Shown here one piece after another: positions 24,389-31,885 of a stretch of 34,214 bases of DNA. The position numbers and the translations under genes were made by a program. Below the pieces are notes generated by a model. The model made no database searches. It was not told the origin of the DNA and worked only from the letters and a program-made list of their open reading frames with translations. Positions within the stretch are counted from its first letter, which is position 1; every line of letters begins with the position of its first letter. Source of the stretch: JBHIBA01 sp046758845 (lineage in GTDB: Bacteria > UBA8248 > JACPRG01 > G963555815); contig JBHIBA010000013.1 in assembly GCA_046758845.1 (NCBI GenBank), positions 1 to 34,214 of the forward strand, in the 5' to 3' direction.

Positions 24389-25126
24389 ATGGGGGGGCAA
24401 ATGAAGGCGAATCCTCTTTGGCGGATCGTTATCCTCGGGCTCTTGATGGCGGTCGTCATCGCGATCTTCACCTTCCTGCCCGTCAGGGAGTACCTCGGCG
24501 GCTTTCTGGAATGGGTCGACGGCATCGGCATCTGGGGGCCGATCCTCCTCGCCGTGGCCTACACGCCCGCCAGCGTCTTCTACGTCCCCGGTTGGATTCT
24601 CACCACGGGCTCGGGCTTCGTCTTCGGCGTCTTGCTGGGAACCGTGACGGTCTCCGTCGGGAGCGTCATCGGGGCCTCCGCCGCCTTCCTGTTGGGAAGG
24701 ACGCTTGCCCGGGATTGGATTGAGGCCCGCGTGATCTCCAACTCTAGATTTCGGGCCATCGACCGGGCCGTCGGAAAGAACGGTTTCAAGATTGTTCTCC
24801 TGACCCGACTCTCACCGGTCTTTCCCTTCAACCTGCTGAACTACGCCTTCGGGATCACGAAGGTGAGCTTCCGGGACTACGTGCTCGCCTCCTGGATCGG
24901 GATGCTGCCGGGAACCGTCATGTACGTTTACCTGGGCTCGGCGGCCAAGAGCCTGACGGACCTTGCGGCGGGCGACATCTCGGGGGGCATGGGGCAGCAG
25001 GCCCTGTTCGGAGTCGGTTTGGCGGCAACCGTCCTTCTCACCATCCTGATTACCCGAATGGCCCGAAGCGCCATCAAGGGAGCCCTCGTTGTCCCCCAGA
25101 CGACGGGAAGCGCTCACGCCGAATGA
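24389..25126 (+). CDS. TVP38/TMEM64-family (VTT/DedA-like) membrane protein
   Basis: ATG 24389 has GGTGGGGG 7 nt upstream; an ATG at 24401 is an alternative. The product has 245 residues. Hydrophobic segments lie at about 10-30 (WRIVILGLLMAVVIAIFTFL), 45-70, 75-105, 135-165, 170-195 and 205-228. The VTT domain core is clear: VFYVPGWILTTGSGFVFG, then GASAAFLLGRTLARDWIE, then the signature LLTRLSPVFPFNLLNYAFGI and YVLASWIGMLPGTVMYVYLG. Such proteins sit in the inner membrane and are linked to lipid scrambling or flipping and small-solute transport; the specific role is unknown. It lies 65 bp after the cupredoxin-like gene, so the two may share a transcript. A hairpin minisatellite and a terminator follow. 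Confidence 0.9.
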   Translation: MGGQMKANPLWRIVILGLLMAVVIAIFTFLPVREYLGGFLEWVDGIGIWGPILLAVAYTPASVFYVPGWILTTGSGFVFGVLLGTVTVSVGSVIGASAAFLLGRTLARDWIEARVISNSRFRAIDRAVGKNGFKIVLLTRLSPVFPFNLLNYAFGITKVSFRDYVLASWIGMLPGTVMYVYLGSAAKSLTDLAAGDISGGMGQQALFGVGLAATVLLTILITRMARSAIKGALVVPQTTGSAHAE

Positions 25127-25139
25127 AATCTGATACCCT

Positions 25140-25199
25140 TTGAGTCGGTGACTCTTGAGCCGGTGGCTCTTGAGTCGGTGACTCTTGAGTTGATGGCTT
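25140..25199 (+). repeat. Four tandem 15-bp hairpin units
   Basis: Units start at 25140, 25155, 25170 and 25185. Units 1 and 3 are TTGAGTCGGTGACTC, unit 2 is TTGAGCCGGTGGCTC and unit 4 is TTGAGTTGATGGCTT. Each contains a 5-bp stem: GAGTC/GACTC, then GAGCC/GGCTC with both sides of one pair changed, then GAGUU/GGCUU through G-U pairs that only the plus-strand RNA can form. It begins 14 nt after the TVP38-family stop. No spacer, so not CRISPR. Confidence 0.85.
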
Positions 25200-25303
25200 C
25201 GGCATTTTCCTTCCACCAAAGCGCTAGACCCCACTTTCTCGTTAGAGTCATTTCCTCAAGGGTTGAATAGGTTCAGCGTCTTAGAAGAGATACGAGGCTT
25301 ATC

Positions 25304-25354
25304 CCCCGGGGTTGGTTGAGCGGGACGACAACCAAAACTCCGGGGCGATTTTTT
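25304..25354 (+). terminator. Intrinsic terminator downstream of the TVP38-family gene
   Basis: CCCCGG pairs with CCGGGG and TTGGTTG pairs with CAACCAA, with a small internal loop (g / aact) and a 10-nt apical loop. CGA and then six T follow. It lies about 180 nt after the stop at 25126 and 155 nt before the next start, so it separates this unit from the formate-dehydrogenase region. Attenuation of the downstream gene is also possible. Confidence 0.75.
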
Positions 25355-25508
25355 CCTGCATCCGAAGTAATATTCCAGTCCTTCCCTGAAGACCGCCGTT
25401 GGAATAAAATGTTCAATCGTCAAGAAAGTCGGTCGAGCGGCGCATTTGCGGTTCCTTTGTTGCAGCGAAGACGCTAAGTTACAGGTTTGTCTGCAAAGGA
25501 TTCAATGG

Positions 25509-25997
25509 ATGATGGCGGGGTCTGAGGCGGAAGAGGGCGCCGGGGGGCCGACCGAGCGCGTCGGCCGAAAGCGCAGGAAGGGCCGGGGCCGCAAGAAGGC
25601 CAAGGAGTTCATGGATGAGGCTTACACGGCCTACATCCGGTACTCTGCCCTCCAGATATCGCGCGAGGTGGAGGAGATCAAAAGCCAGGAAGGGTCCGAC
25701 GAGGGGCGGCGAAAGGCCCTGGAGACTCTGGCGCGGTTTGAGGAGCGCGAGCGGTATGCCCCGATTTGGCAGCGGCACTGGGCCGAAGTGGTGGGGGACC
25801 TGGCGCTCTCGGCTGGACCCCACGAGGCGTTTCAGGCCATTGAGAAGGCGTTGGGCGAATCATTCGATGAGGAGGAAGAGGCCCGCCGCAAGAACGGTGA
25901 GCCCGGCTTGCTGGAGGAGGGGGACGGGAGGCGGTTCCTGGACCTCGCTCTTGGGCGACTCTTCGAGGAGTCAGAGGGAGAGATCGAAGCCCTCTGA
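25509..25997 (+). CDS. Hypothetical protein, basic N-terminus and acidic helical body
   Basis: The start is placed at ATG 25509 (ATG-ATG) with AAAGGA 8 nt upstream. The ORF is open from 25446, but that extension lacks ribosome-site support. The product has 162 residues. Positions 18-35 are strongly basic (RKRRKGRGRKKAKEF), like a nucleic-acid or membrane-surface binding patch. The rest is helical and Glu-rich (TAYIRYSALQISREVEEIKS; LETLARFEERERYAPIWQRH). No family is recognised. It heads a plus-strand series followed by a small lipoprotein (gap 43 nt) and another unknown protein, upstream of the formate-dehydrogenase genes. Confidence 0.7.
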   Translation: MMAGSEAEEGAGGPTERVGRKRRKGRGRKKAKEFMDEAYTAYIRYSALQISREVEEIKSQEGSDEGRRKALETLARFEERERYAPIWQRHWAEVVGDLALSAGPHEAFQAIEKALGESFDEEEEARRKNGEPGLLEEGDGRRFLDLALGRLFEESEGEIEAL

Positions 25998-26040
25998 TCC
26001 AAAGGAAGGGTTCCACGGGAAATCGAAAGGAAGGTTCGGG

Positions 26041-26292
26041 ATGAGAAAGAGATGGGCGCCCGTGGTTGTGGGGATCCTGGGAATCCTGATGGCCGGGTGC
26101 GGGGAATCGAAGTCCGACGTTCAGACGACCGGGAAGACTGTCAAACAGATCAAGCCCGAGGCGGCCGAGGGGACGGGAGACTACCGTTTGGTCGAGATGC
26201 CGGCGGCCGCCAGGCGCAACGTCGTCGTGGCCGACCCGACAGCCCGGGACACCCTCTCCTACTACGAAAGCCTTCGGCAGAACAGCAGGTAG
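26041..26292 (+). CDS. Small lipoprotein of unknown function
   Basis: An 83-residue protein from ATG 26041 with GGAAGG 5 nt upstream. The signal peptide MRKRWAPVVVGILGILMAGC ends in lipobox LMAG-C20. The mature peptide of about 64 residues is polar and probably extended (ESKSDVQTTGKTVKQIKPEA, then YRLVEMPAAARRNVVVADPT). It lies 43 nt after the preceding gene and 11 nt before the next, so the three appear to form one operon. It is membrane-anchored and faces the periplasm. Confidence 0.75.
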   Translation: MRKRWAPVVVGILGILMAGCGESKSDVQTTGKTVKQIKPEAAEGTGDYRLVEMPAAARRNVVVADPTARDTLSYYESLRQNSR

Positions 26293-26303
26293 ATCCTGAG
26301 CGG

Positions 26304-26681
26304 ATGGAAGCCGAGGGCTGGAACGGGTACACACGGCAGGAATACGAATTGGCCCTCTTTGTCCAGCAGCGCGTCTACCAGCACTACGTCCTCCCCGAGG
26401 AAGAACGGGAAAGCCTTCGCGGCCACCTGGCCCTCGTGGCCCTGTGGCACCTCCACGGGGAGGACCGCATACGGTTTGAGGTCCCCTTGCCGGAGATGAT
26501 CAAAGACCTCCCGCCGAACCTTCCTCCCGTGGAGAGGGTGCGGGAGGAAACGGACCTGCTCTGCGAACGGTTGGGTCTTTCCATTTCCCTCAAAGATCTC
26601 CTTTACCTGATGGTCCTGGTGGAGGTCACCTACCAGGCGGCGGAGCAGGGGAAGATCGCCTGGCTCGCCCCGCCCCGGTGA
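26304..26681 (+). CDS. Hypothetical helical protein
   Basis: A 125-residue ORF from ATG 26304. The ribosome site is weak, which fits translation coupled to the lipoprotein gene ending 11 nt upstream. It is soluble and mostly helical (YTRQEYELALFVQQRVYQHY, LPEEERESLRGHLALVALWH, LCERLGLSISLKDLLYLMVL, VEVTYQAAEQGKIAW). There is no signal peptide, metal motif or recognised family. With its two upstream neighbours it forms an unrecognised three-gene unit next to the formate-dehydrogenase locus; a downstream inverted TPR gene separates it from the iron-sulfur protein. Confidence 0.65.
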   Translation: MEAEGWNGYTRQEYELALFVQQRVYQHYVLPEEERESLRGHLALVALWHLHGEDRIRFEVPLPEMIKDLPPNLPPVERVREETDLLCERLGLSISLKDLLYLMVLVEVTYQAAEQGKIAWLAPPR

Positions 26682-26772
26682 CCCCGGCCGCAGTCGGCGC
26701 TTTCCTTCTATTGCGGCGCGCCGCCGCCGACCGGCAGTACTCCAGGGCCGGGCGATACGCCCTTCTCCCTGC

Positions 26773-27945
26773 CTATGGCGCGAGGATCCAGTTGTGTAAC
26801 CGCTCGGCGAGGCCGGCGTCCAGGTCAAGGAGGCAACGGTACTGGGTGCGGGCCGCATCCTTCCGCTCCAGCCGGCAAAGGGCCACCCCCAGGTTGTAGC
26901 GGGCCTCTTTGTGGTGGGGATTCAGGAGGACGGCCTGTTCGAACTCCCGGACCGCGTCGGGGAATTCGTTTCGCGCCATGTGGACAACGCCGAGGTAGAC
27001 GCGGGCTTCGATGTCGCTGGGGTTCAGCGCAAGGGCCTCCTGGAAGGCCTCCAGGGCTTCTTGCGTCCTTTCGGAACGGGCGTGGATGACCCCCAGGTTG
27101 TAGTGGACCTCCGGCCGCTTCGGGTCCAGTCGAGCGGCCTGCCCGTAAGCCTCAAACGCTCCCTTTCGGTCGTCCGTCTCCAACAGGGTGTTTCCCAGAT
27201 AGAGCCAGCCCTCAATGTCGGACGGGCGCAGGCGGCTCACTTCCCGGAACTGGGCGGCGGCCAGGGTGTAGTCCTTCCGCGCCAGGTGGGCCAATGCAAG
27301 GTTGAAGCGGGCGTCGGCGTCGTCTGGCGTCAGACTCAAGGCCCCGATGTACTCGTCCACGGCCTCTGAGAACCGGCTCTCGGAAAAGCGCAACGTCCCC
27401 AGGTTGAGGGGGGGCCGAAGGTCGTCGGGGCGGAGCCGGCGGGCCGTCTTTAAGCAATCGGCCGCCTCAACGTTCTTGCCCAGGCTCGCGTAGGATACCC
27501 CCAGATTCAGCCATGCCTCGCCATGGTCTGGATTTTCCCGGGTAACCCCTTCCAGGATCTCGGCGGCCTCACGGTGGGCTTCGGCCATCAGGCAGGCCCC
27601 GGCCAGGTGAAGGCGCGCCTTCAGGTCCTCCGGTCGGTGCTTGAGGACCTCGCGAAAGGCGTCCCGGGCGGGCTCGGCCCTTCCCGCAGAGAGATGGGCC
27701 ACGCCCAGGTTCATCCGCGCCTCGGTGTGCTCGGGCTTTAGGGCCAAGGCCGCCTCGTAGGCGACCACCTCCTCTTCGTGGCGCCCCATCGCTGCACAGG
27801 CCAGGCCCCGGCAGACGAGGGCGTCGGGCTCGCCGGGGTAGCGGCGGCAGAGGTCGTCTGCGCTGCTCGACGCTTCCCCAAAGCGCCTCGCCCTCAGATG
27901 GCCTCTCACGGGTTCCAGCTCTGCCTCGAAGGTTTTTGAAGACAT
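26773..27945 (-). CDS. TPR-repeat protein
   Basis: The start is set at ATG 27945 (GAAGGGG upstream). The ORF is open to 28023, but no ribosome site supports that start. The product has 390 residues and consists almost wholly of about ten 34-residue tetratricopeptide repeats with the classic W/L-G-Y/F-A-P spacing, for example EARMNLGVAHLSAGRAEPA, EAWLNLGVSYASLGKNVEAA, EVHYNLGVIHARSERTQEAL and EARYNLGVALCRLERKDAA. There is no signal peptide, so it is a cytoplasmic scaffold. It is transcribed against the surrounding formate-dehydrogenase genes and starts 231 bp from the divergent iron-sulfur gene, so a shared control region is likely. Partner unknown. Confidence 0.88.
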   Translation of the reverse strand: MSSKTFEAELEPVRGHLRARRFGEASSSADDLCRRYPGEPDALVCRGLACAAMGRHEEEVVAYEAALALKPEHTEARMNLGVAHLSAGRAEPARDAFREVLKHRPEDLKARLHLAGACLMAEAHREAAEILEGVTRENPDHGEAWLNLGVSYASLGKNVEAADCLKTARRLRPDDLRPPLNLGTLRFSESRFSEAVDEYIGALSLTPDDADARFNLALAHLARKDYTLAAAQFREVSRLRPSDIEGWLYLGNTLLETDDRKGAFEAYGQAARLDPKRPEVHYNLGVIHARSERTQEALEAFQEALALNPSDIEARVYLGVVHMARNEFPDAVREFEQAVLLNPHHKEARYNLGVALCRLERKDAARTQYRCLLDLDAGLAERLHNWILAP

Positions 27946-28176
27946 TCCGGCCCCTTCAGGGAAATCACGCATGTCCGCCAAGGAGGAGGCGACTCCCCAG
28001 GCTGAAAGGGAGTGGATGCACACTCCTTGATCTGTTCTTCGTCCGAATGATAACCTCTGCCTTTATCCTAACCGGATTTCGCCTGGAAGGTGAAGTCGGT
28101 GTCCTGTCCGCTTTTGGGGGGGGCCCCCAGCGAGCGGGATGTTCGGGGCTTCGGCGAGCGGAAGGAAGGGGGACCG

Positions 28177-30171
28177 ATGTCTGGCGCTCGTTGGGGAGTG
28201 TTCCTGTGCAGTTGTGACGACTCCCTTCCCCTGGATGTCGCAGAAATTCAGCGGCTAACCGGTCTCCCGTCACCCCCGCGGGTCCATCCACGACTCTCGG
28301 CGGAAGACCTGCGTTCTTTTGCCTATCAACTCAAAGATGAATCGCCCGATTTCTTCTTGGTGGATTGCAGCGCCCCGCCTGAGGTGTACGAAGCCACCGT
28401 GGCAGAGGCGGGTCTGGACCTGGGGCAGGTGGTCCGTCTCGAGCTCAAAAAGCTGGCCTACGGGAAAAGCCCGGGTCCGGCAGAGGCCAACCGGGTTGCG
28501 GCCCGGCTCATCCGCGGGGCCATGGCCTGGGCCGAGGAAGACCGCGGAGCCCCCGCGCTTACCCTGAGGGGCGGCGCTTCCTTAGTCGTTGCGACGGACC
28601 ACCCTGCGGGCATCGCCCTTGCCGATCGGCTGGCCGGGCGCGTTCGCGCCGCCCTCGTCGTGGACGAAGCCCATGTCTTGCCGGAGGAGCATCCCTCCGG
28701 GGACCGCCCCGGGGAGTTCGTGCGAGGCCGGGTGACGGAGGTTCGCGGCCACCTAGGGAACTTTCAGGTAACCGTGGACGGAGACGGAGAAAAGGGCCGC
28801 CGGAGTCTATCCGCCGATCAGGTGGTCGCAATCTACGCTCAAGGGGAGGTCCCCCGCTCGGGGCTTCACACAGGCTACCACTGCCTGACGCCCGCCGATG
28901 CGGGGCAGCCCGATGCGGTGATCGCCCGCGTCCTGGCTCTGGTGGGGGAATTCAGCCGCCCCGATTACCTTCGTTATGACCCCGACGTCTGCGCGGCCGG
29001 CCGGGCGGAGTTTCACGGCTGCGGCGTCTGCCTAGATGCCTGTCCTCACGACGCCCTGGAACGGGAGGCTCTCCACATTCGGGTGAACGACCTGACGTGC
29101 GAGGGCTGCGGGGCGTGCGTGTCGGCATGCCCGACCTCGGCGATGCGGTTCCTCGGGCCGTCCGAGACCCAGATCGACAACCAGGTTAGGGCGCTGTTGC
29201 AGCCTCTGCCCGGAGAAGATCCCGGGCCCCTGCGGCCGGCCATCGTTTTTCATTGCGGCGAGCAGGGAGCAACGGCCCTCAGGGCCGCTGGAGAGCGGGG
29301 ATGGACCTATGGCGAAAACCTCCTTCCCGTCGAGGTCCCTTGCCTGCGATTCGTTTCCGAGGCCTGGATGCTGCGCGCCTTTCGATTGGGGGCGGCTGGG
29401 GTCGCCTTGCTGGGTTGCGCCGAGTGCCCTCATGGGGAAAGGCCCCTGTTGAAAGCGAAGCTTGAGTTCACCCGCGCCATTCTGGATACCACTGGATTCG
29501 GGGCGGAGCGCCTTGCGCTTATCCCAGCCGCCGACGGCGTCCTGGAAGCTGCTGCGTGGTCTCTTGCCGCTTTCGGAGCGGCCCTGGGGCCTCCGCCCTT
29601 GTCGGGCCCGCAGGTCCCCCGGTTGGACCTCACCAACCGGGAGATGATCAGGGACGCCCTGGAGGCCTTCATGGACGCCACCGGCCGGGAGCCGGGGAAA
29701 GTCGTCCAGGACACTCCCTTGACCTTCGGCGAGGTTAGCGTGAACGCCGAGGGCTGCACCCTCTGCGGGGCCTGCGTTTTCGTCTGTCCCACCCACGCCC
29801 TGAGAATGCACGAGCAGACGAAGCCTCTCGTCAATGAAAAGACGCTGCAGTTCAACCACCTCGATTGCGTGGCCTGCGGGATGTGCGCCCCGGCCTGTCC
29901 GGAAAAGGTCGTCACCCTCGTGAAGGGCCTGACGGTGGACCGCAACGCCTTTTCTCACCGTCCGAAAGCCCGGGATGAGATGGTGCTGTGTGCCAAGTGC
30001 GGCCGGGAGTACATCAACAAGAAGGCCCTGGACGCCATCGAGGATCGGGTCCTGTCCATTCCTCAGCTCGCCGACACATTCGCGGGGCGGCGGCGGGACA
30101 TCCTGCGGATGTGCCCGGAATGCCGGGCGGTAGTGGCCGTGGAGGAAATGCACAAGGGGTGGGAGCCGTGA
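28177..30171 (+). CDS. Multi-[4Fe-4S] electron-transfer protein, HdrA/MvhD-like fusion
   Basis: The start is set at ATG 28177, with GGAAGGAAGGGGG just upstream. The product has 664 residues. Residues 5-15 (WGVFLCSCDD) recall the HdrA N-terminus. The middle has two 4Fe-4S ferredoxin clusters (C282/C285/C289 with C272 nearby; C308-C311-C314-C318). Residues 355-450 match the MvhD/FrhD-like iron-sulfur domain (FHCGEQG, C389, LLGCAECPHG with C414 and C417). Two more clusters follow (C527-C530-C533-C537; C564-C567-C570-C574). The C-terminus has two CxxC pairs (C605/C608, C646/C649), perhaps a zinc site. No FAD-binding GxGxxG is evident, unlike full HdrA. It probably carries electrons between the formate dehydrogenase and another redox partner in the cytoplasm. 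Its stop overlaps the next start. Confidence 0.85.
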   Translation: MSGARWGVFLCSCDDSLPLDVAEIQRLTGLPSPPRVHPRLSAEDLRSFAYQLKDESPDFFLVDCSAPPEVYEATVAEAGLDLGQVVRLELKKLAYGKSPGPAEANRVAARLIRGAMAWAEEDRGAPALTLRGGASLVVATDHPAGIALADRLAGRVRAALVVDEAHVLPEEHPSGDRPGEFVRGRVTEVRGHLGNFQVTVDGDGEKGRRSLSADQVVAIYAQGEVPRSGLHTGYHCLTPADAGQPDAVIARVLALVGEFSRPDYLRYDPDVCAAGRAEFHGCGVCLDACPHDALEREALHIRVNDLTCEGCGACVSACPTSAMRFLGPSETQIDNQVRALLQPLPGEDPGPLRPAIVFHCGEQGATALRAAGERGWTYGENLLPVEVPCLRFVSEAWMLRAFRLGAAGVALLGCAECPHGERPLLKAKLEFTRAILDTTGFGAERLALIPAADGVLEAAAWSLAAFGAALGPPPLSGPQVPRLDLTNREMIRDALEAFMDATGREPGKVVQDTPLTFGEVSVNAEGCTLCGACVFVCPTHALRMHEQTKPLVNEKTLQFNHLDCVACGMCAPACPEKVVTLVKGLTVDRNAFSHRPKARDEMVLCAKCGREYINKKALDAIEDRVLSIPQLADTFAGRRRDILRMCPECRAVVAVEEMHKGWEP

Positions 30172-30929
30172 TCGGCGACCGGGACCTCAGCCGGCTCCGC
30201 AGGGAGCACTATGCGGTGCTCGCGCAGATTTTCATGGCCGGGCCCACAGGGGAGCTCCTGGAGGCCTTGTCTGGGGACATCCTTGCCCGCTCGAGGGGGG
30301 CGGCCCAGATGGACCTGACGCTGGCGGAAGGGTGGCGGGCCTTAAGGGACCTCTTTCAAGACGGGGGGCCCCCGGCCTGGGTGCAACGATGCGATGACGA
30401 GTACATGCGTCTGTTCGTGGGGCCGGGCGTTCCCGAGGCCACGCCGAGTGAATCCTACTACCGCACGGGAAAGGTCTACGATGAGCCGCTGGCCTGGGTG
30501 CGGGAGTTCATGGAAGAGGTGGGCCTGGAGCGGGCGGGAGAGATATCTGACTCTGAGGATCACATTGCCTTTGAGTTTGAGATCATGCGCTATTTGATCT
30601 CCAAGCAGGAGGCCGCTCCCGATCCCGATGGGGAGTCCAAATGGCTCGACTTGCAGGGAAAATTCTTGCGCCGGCACCTGGCGACGTGGGCTCCAAATTT
30701 TTTCCTTGAGCTCGAGGGCAAGGAGAGCGCTCCCTTTTACGGGGCGATGGCCAAAGTCGGCAGGGGGTTTTTGGCCTGGGAGGGCCGCATCCTGGCGCGC
30801 TTCGGCCCGCCGGCCGAGGAGGCGGCGCTGCGTCCCTTGGCGTCAAGGGGTGGCTGGAAGGGCCCCCTGTTCGATCCGAAGCCGCCGGGAACGACTCCCG
30901 AATCCCCCGAAGGACGAAAGAACGAATAG
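30168..30929 (+). CDS. TorD/DmsD-type molybdoenzyme maturation chaperone
   Basis: GTG 30168 overlaps the upstream stop in GTGA, a standard translational-coupling overlap; no other start is better. The product has 253 residues and is all-helical. The family hallmark appears at about 70-105 (CDDEYMRLFVGPGVPEATPS, then ESYYRTGKVYDEPLAWVREF), matching the 'EYxRLFxGPxxxxxPPYESVY' region, and a second part follows (HIAFEFEIMRYLISKQEAAP; FLRRHLATWAPNFFLELE). TorD-family proteins bind the Tat signal and apo-form of a molybdopterin enzyme. Here the client is presumably the twin-arginine FDH alpha subunit encoded 1 kb downstream. The C-terminal 40 residues are Pro-rich and probably disordered. Confidence 0.85.
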   Translation: MIGDRDLSRLRREHYAVLAQIFMAGPTGELLEALSGDILARSRGAAQMDLTLAEGWRALRDLFQDGGPPAWVQRCDDEYMRLFVGPGVPEATPSESYYRTGKVYDEPLAWVREFMEEVGLERAGEISDSEDHIAFEFEIMRYLISKQEAAPDPDGESKWLDLQGKFLRRHLATWAPNFFLELEGKESAPFYGAMAKVGRGFLAWEGRILARFGPPAEEAALRPLASRGGWKGPLFDPKPPGTTPESPEGRKNE

Positions 30930-31398
30930 ACGATAAATTCTCGGAAGGTTTGGGAGTTACCTTGTTGACGGGGACCTGGCGAGACTTAGTTGCGTTTCAG
31001 AGCAGAAGGCCCCGTGGCCGACCCTGGGCTGACCCGGGGGGATACACCTTGTGGGGCTTCTTTCAAGAAGGTGATGCAGCCTCGGACGGCGCGGAAAAGT
31101 TTCTTTTTTGGGCTGAAATTTTTTTTTGGCAGGGGCCGGAATTTTCCTTGACAGGTACTTGTTTTTCCAAGGAGAATTGTTGATACATGAGAATTAGCCT
31201 TAGCGGGTGCGACCCGGAGGTTCAACTCATTGGATTCACTTCAAGCAAGGGGGTCCCGGAAGGCAGGTTAGCCTTAAAGGGACCCCTTTGCGTTTTCAGG
31301 GGGGCGAACGACTGGCTGGTCAATTCTTTCTCCCCAACTCGAGTCCATTCTGAATCCCCGTGTTCTACGCTTCTCGGCGTAGGGAGGAGGGAAGCGCA
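30930..31398. other. Intergenic region within the formate-dehydrogenase locus
   Basis: 469 bp without a supported gene. Features are homopolymeric T-runs around 31100-31135, a TTGACA at 31149-31154 without a convincing -10 at normal spacing, and a palindrome AAAGGG-AC-CCCTTT at 31276-31289. A promoter for the downstream small genes and fdhA probably lies here, but it cannot be pinned down by eye. Confidence 0.45.
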
Positions 31399-31641
31399 AT
31401 GGTAGAAGCGCAAATCAAGCAGGTGGATCGGTTCCGCCGGACGGTCATGGTGAAGACGGCGGACGGAAGGGAGTTGTCCCTTCGCATCGGCGATGACACC
31501 GACATCGAAGTCATGGAGTGGGAAACGGCCGGCAACGAACCCGGAAGCCTGGAAGACCTCCACGAGGGTTACCTCGTGGACGTGGATTTCACGGAGGCCG
31601 ACTCGGGCTGTGCCTGCCACTCCCTGGTGTGCATCAGTTAG
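31399..31641 (+). CDS. Small acidic beta protein of the FDH locus
   Basis: An 80-residue protein from ATG 31399 behind AGGGAGGAGGG. The first half is a short beta-barrel-like pattern (IKQVDRFRRTVMVKTADGRE, then LSLRIGDDTDIEVME), and the second half is acidic, ending SGCACHSLVCIS with three Cys and one His that could bind a metal. No named family is recognised. It lies 20 nt before the Tat-target gene and is clearly co-transcribed with the FDH alpha gene, so a maturation or metal-handling role is possible but unproven. Confidence 0.7.
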   Translation: MVEAQIKQVDRFRRTVMVKTADGRELSLRIGDDTDIEVMEWETAGNEPGSLEDLHEGYLVDVDFTEADSGCACHSLVCIS

Positions 31642-31660
31642 GGAAACAGGAGAGTCTGTC

Positions 31661-31867
31661 ATGAAAGGCAACGGGCAGGAGCAAGGAGTTTCCAGCCGGC
31701 GGGGCTTCCTGATGGGCCTCCTGATGGGCGCGAGCGCGGTGGCGGCCCTGGGCGTGAGCAAGGCGAAGGCGGCCGCCAGCCCCTTCAGGAAGCAGAAAAG
31801 CGCACCCGCTCCGATTCTCTTCCGTCGGACCGAGGAAGCCGAGCGGTATTACCGGACGCTTTACTAA
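31661..31867 (+). CDS. Short formate-dehydrogenase-region Tat-signal protein
   Basis: A 68-residue protein from ATG 31661 with AGGAGA 9 nt upstream. Twin-arginine motif SSRRGFLMG (R13-R14) is followed by a hydrophobic stretch (LLMGASAVAALGV) and AKAAA. The tail is short and basic (FRKQKSAPAPILFRRTEEAE, then RYYRTLY). Length, Tat motif and position directly before the FDH alpha subunit match the small 'formate dehydrogenase region TAT target' family (TIGR02811-type). Its function is not established; a role in assembling or exporting FDH is assumed. It ends 18 nt before the fdhA start. Confidence 0.85.
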   Translation: MKGNGQEQGVSSRRGFLMGLLMGASAVAALGVSKAKAAASPFRKQKSAPAPILFRRTEEAERYYRTLY

Positions 31868-31885
31868 CCGCGGGAGGGAGCGGGA

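Larger units (their letters stand above)
25127..25508. other. Intergenic region with hairpin minisatellite and terminator
   Basis: 382 bp without a gene. The first 75 bp hold four 15-bp hairpin units, and a strong intrinsic terminator lies at 25304-25354. The remaining part should contain the promoter for the following gene, but none was identified with confidence. Confidence 0.6.

Noticed and set aside
25140..25199. Possible CRISPR or terminator array
   Set aside because: Units are only 15 bp with no spacers, and no U-tract follows the hairpins.
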